DNA from: Didymella arachidicola
Taxonomy: Eukaryota; Ascomycota; Dothideomycetes; Pleosporales; Didymellaceae
Assembly (NCBI GenBank): GCA_016630955.3
Contig: CM049991.1
Coordinates: 992,001 to 1,056,000 of the forward strand
Reading direction: 5' to 3'
Length of the DNA stretch: 64,000 bases
Shown: in pieces, positions 22,543 through 31,555 of the stretch
Numbering within the stretch: the first letter of the stretch is position 1
Layout: each line of letters opens with the position of its first letter
Notes under the pieces: model-generated
Database searches by the model: none
The model's input: only the letters and a program-made list of their open reading frames with translations
Told to the model about the DNA's origin: nothing
Translations under genes and position numbers: made by a program

Positions 22543-22607
22543 AAAGTCGCGCAACGCCCCGTTTCCAAAATCGTACCCACACTTTGACGCGTAATAACTC
22601 AACAACC

Positions 22608-24491
22608 ATGGCAGCAATTAATGATGCGCTTGCAGCAATTGAAGCGCTAGAACCAGGAGAAAAACTTGTGTATAGGAAAATTGCAGCTCGCTTTGGTGTT
22701 GATCGCTCAACGTTGGCGCGCAGGCACCAAGGCATTCAAGTACCCCGGGAACTCAAAGACTTAGAGCAACAAAAGCTCACTCAACAACAGGAGGAAGAGC
22801 TTGTAAAGTATATAGAAGAGCTTACTGCTCGTCATATACCTCCTACAAAAGAGATGATCGCCAATTTCGCGTCAGCAGTCGCCCAGGAGCCAGTGAGCGA
22901 GAGCTGGGTTACCCGCTTCATCAACAAGTACTCTATCCATCTTATCTCTCAATACTCAACGGGCATGGACGCCGATCGCCACAACGCTGATTCCTACGTC
23001 AAGTACGAGCTGTACTTCAACTTACTACAGCGTAAGATCGCTGAGTATAAGGTTGACGCCGAGCACACATACAATATAGATGAGAAGGGCTTCATGATAG
23101 GCATCACTACTAGGGCAAAACACGTGTTCAGTAGACGTATGTGGGAGAAGGGGGAGGTCAAAGCATCACTTCAAGATGGCAATCGTGCCTGGGTGACGCT
23201 CATAGCGTGTGTGTGCGGCGATGGATCAGCTCTGCCCCCTGGCCTCCTCTACAAGTCCGCCAACAACACCCTCCAATCAAGCTGGGTAGAAGATATACAG
23301 TCAGGGGAACACTCTGTGCTTGTTTCTTCCTCACCTAGTGGCTGGACCAACAACAATATAGGCCTTGCCTGGCTTCAGCAGGTGTTTGATCGCTTCACCA
23401 AGACCAAGGCGCGGAGGAAGTGGCGCCTCCTAATCCTTGACGGCCACGGCTCCCATGTGACGATGGACTTTATTAACTACTGCGATCAGAACAAGATACT
23501 CCTGGCTATACTTCCTCCTCATTCAACCCATACGTTGCAGCCGCTTGATGTGGTGATGTTCAAGCCTCTGTCAACAGCGTATTCAAATGAGCTCACAACA
23601 CACCTTCACAACGGCCAAGGACTGTCAGTAATTAAGAAGAGCAACTTCTTCCCCCTGTTCTGAAAGGCTTGGGAGAGTACGTTTACTCAGGAGCTAATAC
23701 TTAAGTCCTTTGAGACGACGGGTATATCACCCCTACAGCCCAACGTCATCCTCCGACGCTTTGCTAAGGATACCCCTGAGGCCTCTGACGGCAGCAAAAG
23801 CTCTTCTTCAGTCTATTCTGGCAGAGATTGGCTTAAAATTGAGACTCTGATGCGGAAAGTAGTTAGGGATGAGACCAGTAAGGAGCTGAGGAAGATCAGC
23901 CGATCACTCCACCACATCTCAATCCAAAACACTCTCCTCCACCATGAGATAGCAGGCCTCAAAGAGGTACTTAAGACTCAGAAGAAGCACAAGAATAAGA
24001 GCAAAGCTCTTGAGTTCCAGGCTCGCAAGGAGTATCATGGTGGAGCTGAGTTCTACTCTCCTAGCAGAGTAGAGAAAGCACGAGCTGATGAGAGGACAAA
24101 ACAACAGAATCAGGAGGTAGAAGAACTTAAAAAAGCAGAGATGGCAAAGCTAAGGCAGGCTAATAAGCTGTACAATGAGAAGATTGCTCAGGAGAGGCGT
24201 GAACAGCGGGCGAGAGAGAAGGAGGAGCGTGAGCGACTCAGAGCTGAGAAGGCTAAGGAAGCAGCCAAACGCAAAGCTCAAAGAGAGCGCGATCAGCAAG
24301 CTCGCAACGCTCAAAAAGCTATACAATTATCCCAAAGAGGCAAGCGAAAGCTATCACAGTCTGCAGCACCAAGAAAGAAGCAGAAACGTGGTGCAGTGGC
24401 TGCCCAGCGTGGTGTTGTTGCTGCAGAGCCTCCTGCGGCACCTCGCACCCACACCACGCGCAGCGGCAGAACGGCAACTCTATATAATTAA
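22608..24491 (+). pseudogene. Pogo/Fot1-type DDE transposase with one in-frame stop
   Basis: The frame from the ATG at 22608 to the TAA at 24489-24491 is continuous (628 codons) except for a TGA at 23661-23663 (codon 352). The domain order matches element 1: helix-turn-helix (VYRKIAARFGVDRSTLARRH, about residues 21-40), CENP-B-like region, then DDE residues Asp158 (YNIDEKGF), Asp278 (LILDGHGSH) and Asp314 (LQPLDVVMF). The stop lies after the third Asp, at a position where the neighbouring transposase has Trp (NFWPAW versus PLF-stop-KAW), so a single TGG to TGA change explains it. Downstream the frame continues with KSFETTGISPLQP and a Lys/Arg-rich helical tail. The truncated product would keep DNA binding and the three catalytic residues but lose the C-terminal third. 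Confidence 0.9.
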
Positions 24492-24612
24492 ATTATATGA
24501 GAGAATATCATGATATAGGTCTATAGAACAATCCACCAAATATTCTCATGATACTAGCTATTGTACATGGCTCTATAGCCTCAAGTTCGTGTAGTGCTGA
24601 AGGGCGATTATG

Positions 24613-24635
24613 GGGCGTTGCGCGCACGGACACGG
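24613..24635 (-). repeat. Right terminal inverted repeat of element 2
   Basis: 23 bp identical in reverse complement to 22520-22542, followed by TA at 24636-24637. Confidence 0.9.
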
Positions 24636-24637
24636 TA

Positions 24638-25098
24638 GCGCCAGCCGCCTAATCCCAGCAACCAGCGAGCGCCAATTGGCGCCACCTCGAATCCTCCTGG
24701 AAATTGGAGTTGTTGTCAATGAACGGGTCAGGCCTTTGCGCGCGTTTAATTCGTTTACGTCCTCGAGTCCTAGATCAAGTACCTGTTCCATCCCGGCTCC
24801 GACATCCTCTTACACGTCGTAATAATAGTAGAGCTGTGCCGCAATGCCATATCTCCAGACGGCGGTTGCAACATCCGCTTCGTTCCGGGAGCACCGCGAC
24901 CTGCGTTCACCGTGAGGAAGTGCTTCATAGTACACGACTCTATTGCTCTTCTCTCGACAGTTCCTTTGGACACCCAACGGCATTTGCGCGCGAACGATTG
25001 ACAACCAAATTATCGCGTTCTTTCTACCTGACCTCAGAGGACACTCACCTGTCCAATCTTTTCAAACTTCACATACTCCATCTGCTGGCCATCGAGCG
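24638..25098. promoter_or_regulatory. Upstream region of the DUF3431 gene
   Basis: 460 bp from the end of element 2 to the next start codon. No gene seen; the transposon pair sits directly upstream of this presumed promoter. Confidence 0.35.
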
Positions 25099-26169
25099 AT
25101 GATTCGTCCTCGCAGGAAGATCGATTTCGCAATCGTGGCAGTATTCCTACTTTGCGCATGGTTCCTCTTCGAGGGCCATTCTCATGGATTTTCAGGAAGA
25201 TTTGCCGGAGAAGGCGCTCCTAAGAAGTCTTGGCAATATGGGACAACAGAACCAGAAGATGAAGAGGCAACACTCCAGCAGGAAGTAGCGCATGCGGCCG
25301 AGAAGGAGATACCAGGATCAGCCTCTGCTACACTTCAACAAACAAGCACCCTTACGCAGAATGATGTGCTCGCTGCACCAAGCTCATCGCTACCTGACCG
25401 CGTCGTAGTCATGGCAAAGCTTCCTACAGACGATACGCGCTGGGTGCATACCGACCTAAAAGACTGGCAAGCAGCCATCTATGATATCGACGTCGACACT
25501 CCGCACATTTCATCGACCCTAGATCCGCTCAGCAACAGTACTCTACGGACCCTTCGGAACAAAGGAATGGAAGCAAATGCATACCTTGCATATATTGTTC
25601 AGAACTATCACAACTTGCCATCAACAATTGCGTTTATTCATCCGCACAAGGACGGCTATCCTATCGCCTGGCACACAGACAGCCCTGAACACTCTAACGT
25701 GGCCTCACTGCAGGCCCTTAATATCAACTTCATCCAGAGCAACGGCTACGCAAATCTACGCTGCGTTCAGGATCCTGGTTGTCCACAGGAGGTTATGCCA
25801 TTCCGGGATCCGCCTGAAGAGCATCGAACAATCGAGGCAGCAATGCCAGATGCGTGGCAAGACCTTTTTAATAATTCAGAAGTACCGCACATACTAGCAA
25901 CCCCATGCTGTGCGCAATTCGCCGTGTCAAGCAAGCAAGTACAGAAACGGTCGCTAGCTGAATACCAAAGATACTATAAGTGGTTGATGGCAACCTCGCT
26001 CATAGACGAGACAAGCGGAAGAGTGTTTGAGTATCTTTGGCACGTCTTGTTCGGACAAGAACCCGTTTAGTAAGTATCCGAGGCGTTAGCATGTGATGCG
26101 CGGCTGCTGACTTTGAGAAGTTGTCCTACGTACGAGAAGTGCTATTGCGACGTATATAACAAATGCTGA
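25099..26169 (+). CDS. DUF3431 family protein, type II membrane or secreted (339 aa, one intron)
   Basis: Fungal family of unknown biochemical function, with glycosyltransferase-like architecture. The N-terminus MIRPRRKIDFAIVAVFLLCAWFLF is a basic flank plus a single hydrophobic segment, i.e. a signal anchor; a Ser/Thr/Glu-rich stalk follows to about residue 100. The DUF3431 domain includes NKGMEANAYLAYIVQNY, TIAFIHPHKDGYP and LATPCCAQFAVS. Exon 1 is 25099-26069. A 51-nt intron (26070-26120, GTAAGT donor, GCTGAC branch) leads to a short exon 2 (26121-26169) encoding CPTYEKCYCDVYNKC, the Cys-rich end expected for the family; without splicing the frame stops immediately after EPV. The ATG at 25099 is chosen because the anchor starts there. 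Confidence 0.88.
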
Positions 26170-26535
26170 GAACGAACACTCTGTTTCAGCGCCCACGAAG
26201 GGTTAAAGCAGATGATGGCCTCTGGTATAGCGGAGCATGTTGGCTACAAAAGTAGAAAAGCTGTAGCATTGAAAGGCCTGTCGAGTTGCCGGGACCTGGC
26301 GAATGACTCTCGGCGCCCTCCCTCCGTCCTTGACAATGTGGAGCCTGCTGCCTGGGGTTCAGCCTGTCTGGGAATGGGGCTGAAGAAGCTTGGCGACCGT
26401 TGAGCGCTCTTGTCACTCAACGTCGTACGGAACCGATTCAGCGCAGCCTTCAAAGAAAGACGAGGCAAGGAGATGGCGGACATCAAGGTCCCCGAGAGCG
26501 AAACGCAAGCTTTGCATTCTGTGAAGAGGAAGTCA
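26170..26535. other. Convergent 3' spacer between DUF3431 and HET genes
   Basis: 366 bp between two converging genes; no gene, repeat or structured RNA recognised. Confidence 0.35.
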
Positions 26536-28557
26536 TTAACCTAACGTGAAAGTGCAGAGTTCGGGACCAAGTGAATCGAATGCAGACTTGCTCATCATGC
26601 CTAGTGCCTTCCTGTATGCGATGCCGTTCTCCCATTGAACCCACAGGATGTTGTAGAAGCACGACGTGAGGGTGTTGTGCACATGCCAAGCATCTTTCAC
26701 ACTTCTGCCACATTGGTCGTAGTACCAGCGAGCCAATCTACTTGGATGGTCAACTTCTGCCTCCGAAATGGCGATCAGATGACATTCAGAGCCTGTCACA
26801 ACTCCAGAGATGCTGTCTGTAGATCCGCAGAGTATGAGGCCCGCTCGTGCGCGATTGTTGTATACGCGGGTTTGGAGCATGTGTCCGCCCGGAGAGTGGC
26901 CAAAAATGATGCCGAGTGTTGTCGTGACAACTGGAGCAGTGCAAAGCAGCTCGGGAGATGTGATCAGCGAGGCACCAGACTCATTGGAGGAGACGGCCGG
27001 CAACGGAAACCCGTAGGGTGATTCTCCTCCGCAGATGTCGTCTTTAGTGTAGAAGTGGCCTTCGGCATGATCGTGGAGCTTCCAACCTTGGGGTAGCATT
27101 CGACTTCTGTCTTCGCGGTAGGCTTGATATTCGTAAAAGCCGTTGAAATTATCCAAATGCATGTCGCCTTCGCACCTGAATGCGGCTCTAGGCTTCAGAG
27201 GTGCTATAGCTAACCAATCATCAGATGTACCTGTGTCACAGTACAGCCCTGCAAAGTGTGGTAACCACCTCTTCTGACACTCGACAGCACCATGCCAGCC
27301 AGTCCAAGACCAGCTGGGTTGACCTTTCCTGCGAGCAATAGCAGTCACTGGCTGCCACAGTAATGCGATATCGAAGTAGAACACAGGCAGACCGTGTAGC
27401 ATGCCTCCTGGAAATCTTGAACCCATGACATTCGTGGCTCCGGCAAACGCACGCACATAGTTGTCCTCGAAAGTCACATTGCGCCGAGAGTAGTCTTGCA
27501 CAAGCAAACCTCATCTTCCCAGACATGGCACGCTGATAAGTAAGGACATCAAGCCCATCGGAGCACCAGAGTGCTCTCGTTCATCGGGATACAGGTCGTT
27601 GGCGAAGGCAATCGCACTATCTTCAAAACATTCGTGTCGCACCGCTTTACCGCACAGCCAAGACGCAGCGATATTGAAAACAAGCAGGCGGCGGGAGAAC
27701 AGCGACTCTTGAAAGGTCCAGCCTCTCTGGGCCCAGCGTGAATCATGAGGAAATACCGTAGCCCATTGGCCAAGGCCCGCGAAGTCCTCAATTTGGCGCT
27801 TCTGAGATGGTCCGCCGATACTTCTGATGCCATGGTTGGCGTTGTGACCATCAGCTGCTGCAATTGTGAACTCAGCACTGGCGTATATGTAAGCCATGGC
27901 CTGGAGGACTCGGTTCATCTCTTCTGGACTTGCATCCTGAACGACACAAAGACAGTCTACCCATAAGTATCTCAATTCGAGGCACCTCACCAAATATACT
28001 GCATCGCGGATGGTGGCTGGTTTTGCGGGTATGGTGACCTTGCTGGCACCCTGAAATAGTATGCCCGGCGTCTTGAGGAAGTTGAGGTTATCACATGTAG
28101 TCTTCGTGATCGGGACATCACCCCAGACATATGAGAGCGCAACGAATGCTGTCGTGCTCGGCATAGCAACCAAGCAGCCACGATTGACATCAACGAGGAG
28201 GAGCTCGTTGAGGTGCCGCGACAAGGCCCCGGAGTAACGGTCATTGCAGCAGCTGCTGTGAGAAGTACTACACTCGCGAAGCCACGATCGTATTAGCTCG
28301 AGTTCAATGTCGATCTTGAAAGGTCTAAATCGACGTGTTTCAGTACGTTGTTGACGAAGCAGTCGTTGGAGAACAGGTGGTGCGTCTGGGCCTAGCTCAG
28401 GAGCGTCAGGCAACTCTTCAGGATCGCGGTGAAGTAAATTTGAAAATTTCGCATCCATCTGGGATAATCTTCTTTGTAATTCGCAGAAAGGCCTTGATCT
28501 TAGAGCCCCCTTCGAAGGAGCAATTTGTGCTCGGGAAGCAAAAAAGTTCAAAAACAT
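26536..28557 (-). pseudogene. HET-domain (heterokaryon incompatibility) gene with one in-frame stop
   Basis: One continuous frame of 674 codons interrupted only by TGA at 27511-27513. The HET domain occupies about residues 135-300, with the family landmarks FVALSYVWG, LELRYLWVDCLCVVQD, YASAEFTIAAADG, GWTFQESLFSRRLLVF. After the stop the same frame continues with GLLVQDYSRRNVTFEDN, the usual continuation of fungal HET proteins, and a further 320 residues to a natural stop. HET proteins control programmed cell death after non-self recognition. A CGA to TGA change would explain the stop; an unusual intron (GTGCTC donor to GATGAG acceptor) could remove it but would delete conserved-looking sequence. 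No NACHT, ankyrin or WD repeats follow. The ATG at 28557 is used; a second Met follows at residue 35. Confidence 0.82.
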
Positions 28558-29217
28558 ACAACAGCGGGTATTCGCTAGTGGTCACCCACCTAACTACTAA
28601 TCCGCCGGTACGTTGCTTAAATAGGGCTGAGCGAACGGGAAGCCTTGTTTTCAACGTCCTATGGTCGTATGTGAAGAATAAGTTCAAATGTGCAAATTAT
28701 ATTCCAGAACCTTTTAACCAAGTGCTTTCCTCAAATCTTTTGCTATATAATCACTCCAGTCTGAGACCTATGACTGTCAAGTTCGAAATGGCAAAATGAT
28801 TTGAAGAACTTTCGTTGCATGGTCTGTGACGAATTGGGAACGTTGGTGATGGAAGAGGTTGAAGGTGTCAGCTTTAGAAGGCTGTGTATGCAGCCACAAC
28901 GTGACTAAGCAAGAGCACCTCGATGGGCCGGCATCGGAGGGCATTGGAGGGGAGCACCTCGACATCATCGACGCAATAACGTCCGGTTGTCTTTACGAGC
29001 CTGGATAGTGGTTCATTTTCTCCGCATTCGCAGAACAGCGACGTCGGCGCAGTAGCAACAGACATCACATGGCTGGCTCTTTACTACAAAACATCCGTTC
29101 GCAGCGAGCAGCATTGCGGCCACTGTTTGCTGCTATTTGTCTATCTACTTTACGCAGATATCAGATACTCCATTGCTCACTGGACAGACTCTTTACCATA
29201 ATCCCTGAACCTTAGAC
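28558..29217. promoter_or_regulatory. Divergent region between HET gene and methyltransferase gene
   Basis: 660 bp, locally A/T-rich, between two genes transcribed away from each other. No coding sequence supported. Confidence 0.4.
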
Positions 29218-30089
29218 ATGTCCGGGCCGTACCTTCATGGGCATCACGCCTCAGTCCTTCGCTCCCACAGCTGGCGCACTGTTGACAACTCAGCGCCCCA
29301 TCTGATCCCTTACCTCAGGCCTGATCTCAAAGTCCTCGACGTAGGATGCGGCCCCGGTACCATCACTGTCGACCTTGCCTCTCGTTTGCCACAAGGCTTC
29401 GTATACGCGATCGATCCCTCCGCCGACGTGATCGAAAAGGCGCGACAACATGCACAGGAGAAAGGTGTCACAAACGTGCGCTTTGAGGTCGGCGACATCC
29501 ACAATTGGGGAGGCCTAGATGGTGTTCATGAAGGTAGCTTCGATGTGGTCCACGCACACCAGGTCCTGCAGCATTTGCAGGATCCTCTAGGTTGCATGAA
29601 GGAGATGGTGCGCCTCACAAAGAAAGGTGGTATCGTTGCAGTGCGTGATTGTGACTATGGTGCTATGGATTGGTATCCCGAACACCCAGGCATGCAGAAA
29701 TGGAAGAATCTATATATCAAGGTTGCAAAAGGCCTGAAGGCCTACCCCAACATGGGCAAAATGCTGCACTCTGTTGCGCTGCAGGCTGGGATACCGAGAC
29801 AAGACATCGAGACCAGTATTGGAGCTTGGTGCTTCTCTACGCCTGAGGAGCGAGCATGGGTAAGCGCTTCACAGGATAGATTGACGACGCGGTGCTGATT
29901 GCAGCTTAGTGGTGTGGCCTGTGGGCGGACAGAACCGTGAAGAGCGACTATAAACAACGAGTGCTCGACGGCAAACACGGGACCGAAGCTGAGCTGGAAG
30001 AGATTGCGGCAACGTTTCGAGAGATGGAGAAGAAGGAGGATGGCTGGTTTGCAGTTATCAACGGTCAAATCATCTGTCACATCAGGTAA
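29218..30089 (+). CDS. Class I SAM-dependent methyltransferase (273 aa, one intron)
   Basis: Rossmann-fold methyltransferase of the UbiE/Methyltransf_11 type; the substrate cannot be inferred. Motif I is VLDVGCGPGTIT at residues 39-50, the acidic residue after strand 2 lies in YAIDPSADVI, and motif IV-like FDVVHAHQVLQHL and post-motif GGIVAVRDCDYG are clear. Exon 1 (29218-29859) ends at Trp of PEERAW; a 50-nt intron (29860-29909, GTAAGC donor, GCTGAT branch, CTTAG acceptor) joins in phase to WCGLWADRTVKSDYKQ and the C-terminus ending IICHIR. Reading through the intron gives an early stop. Length is typical for small fungal UbiE-like enzymes. No neighbouring biosynthetic genes point to a pathway. 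Confidence 0.88.
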
Positions 30090-30443
30090 AGTAATGGAAC
30101 GGGAGCATCAAGCAGCTTCACACGGTATCTTTTGCGATTACAGCTTCAGCATCCTAAGGCTGGCTCGCTGTCTCGTCCACACTCAACCCCACGACGCCCT
30201 CCACGGCTTTCTCACTAAGCTATCCCACGTTACCGGCGTTGCATCCAATCACGCTCAGCAGCGCCGCTACCGCCTACACGTCAGCTGAGAGGTCATTTGT
30301 TAGCTGGCTAGCCTCGCCCATAGCTCCCATAAACCCCACTTACCCCTCCAACCTCAGTTGCCCGACTATCAACAACTTCACAATTGTAACGACATAAATC
30401 ACGCGACACAAATCAAGAAAGGAATTCGAACTTCACAAGCAAA
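30090..30443. promoter_or_regulatory. Upstream region of the small Cys-rich peptide gene
   Basis: About 350 bp, pyrimidine-rich from about 30320 to 30380 on the plus strand, as in leaders of well-expressed fungal genes. No gene seen. Confidence 0.35.
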
Positions 30444-30605
30444 ATGCAGTCCTCCACCGTTCTCGTCAACTTCCACAGCAGCTGCCCCAAGTGCGGTGCT
30501 AACATCGACGGTGACAACAAGTCCTGCGGCTCTTGCGGCAGCGTTAGTAACTTGGCGAGTGTTAGCCAACGAGTTCTGACACAACCCTAGTCATGCCCCG
30601 TCTAA
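30444..30605 (+). CDS. Small Cys-rich peptide with paired CxxC motifs (37 aa, one intron)
   Basis: A mini-gene too short for ordinary open-frame calls. Exon 1 (30444-30542) begins ATG CAG TCC and encodes MQSSTVLVNFHSS followed by CPKCGANIDGDNKSCGSCGS. A 48-nt intron (30543-30590) has a GTTAGT donor, a TTCTGACAC branch and a CCTAG acceptor, and exon 2 adds SCPV and the stop TAA. The five cysteines are arranged C-x2-C-x9-C-x2-C-x3-C, like a minimal zinc ribbon or metallothionein-like metal binder. No signal peptide or membrane segment, so probably cytosolic or nuclear. The in-phase splice, conventional signals and non-random composition support a real gene. Metal buffering or a zinc-ribbon partner role is inference only. 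Confidence 0.6.
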
Positions 30606-30865
30606 AGGACCGCCAAGGAACTCTGCGTAGGGTCAGGAGCAAGGCGAGAAAGAAGCGGCTTTGGTGGTGGGAAGCCATATGCCCAGGAAGGACTTTCCAA
30701 CGAAAGAATGACATCCAAATGCGAGCGTATCAACTAGCTCCCAGGCTCCTTCCAGTTGTGCTTAGTCATATCCTGTTCCTTCATTCTGGTTGACTCGTCT
30801 TCTGACATGTCGCGCTTACTCCGGATCGACTTCGGCTACTCAGCTCGTCTGTGTTGCAGCGGTGC

Positions 30866-31555
30866 TTAAATCGATCTGAACATCGCCGTCTGGACGTTTC
30901 TTTTCCTGTTACATGTCAGACTCAAAATCGAGGCGATGCTGCCAGTGACTTTATATACCTTCGCCGCAGGTGGACCAGATCTTGTTTTGACAAAGCTGCC
31001 GAAAGCCAAAGTCAAAAGTAGCAATGCTACTACAAGGAAGCAAAGAATAGATGCGACTCGACTGAGCCTGCACCTCAGGCCCATGTTCTCGCACTTGTCA
31101 CCAATCAGCCAACTCAGCTTCGACTCCTCTCCGCATTTAGGGTTCTCGGGTCCATTGTACATCTCTGTCCGTTTGCCTTGCATCGGGCAGCCTTTCTTTG
31201 TCCACTTGACTTTGACTACTAGCAGCTACCGATGTGTCAATAATCTGACTCTCAATAAAGGGCAAGCACCTACGGATCCTGCGGCCAGATTGAGCGTGAT
31301 GCCCAACAGGTCTACTACGCGACCATACTTGACGAGACATGTGTACCACGTCAAGGAGAAACCAAACAGACCACCAGCAAGGGTGAGACCACTCACTGCA
31401 ACTACGAAGTGGAGCGTCGGTGAATGGTTCATGAACTTCTCATCGTCGCTTCTGACATGCTGTAAGGTAATTGTTGCTACAAGGATCACTCCAGCGAAGG
31501 CCATCTGTAAGAGACGAGTGACAACGTTCAAGTAGGTGCGGAAGTATACCGCCAT
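30866..31555 (-). CDS. Four-helix membrane protein, MARVEL-like topology (213 aa, one intron)
   Basis: Exon 1 (31274-31555) encodes MAVYFRTYLNVVTRLLQM with helix 1 (AFAGVILVATITL), helix 2 (FVVAVSGLTLAGGLFGFSL) and the start of helix 3 (VVDLLGITLNLAAGS). A 48-nt intron (31226-31273; GTAGGT donor, ATTGACAC branch, GGTAG acceptor) joins in phase to LLVVKVKW, completing helix 3. Exon 2 then has a Cys-containing loop and helix 4 (ILCFLVVALLLLTLAF). Four helices with short termini and a short helix 1 loop resemble fungal MARVEL-type membrane-associating proteins, but I see no diagnostic motif. Plasma-membrane or vesicle location is inferred. The frame ends at 30866-30868. Confidence 0.6.

Larger units (their letters stand above)
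22520..24635 (+). mobile_element. Pogo/Fot1-like DNA transposon, element 2 (2116 bp)
   Basis: Bounded by identical 23-bp terminal inverted repeats beginning CCGTGTCCGTGCGCGCAA, flanked by TA at 22518-22519 and 24636-24637. It encodes a transposase on the plus strand, divergent from that of element 1. Just inside the left repeat the block CGCGCAACGCCC occurs a second time as a direct repeat, which the right end lacks. The transposase frame holds one stop, so the copy is probably non-autonomous now, although its ends could still be mobilised in trans. Confidence 0.9.
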
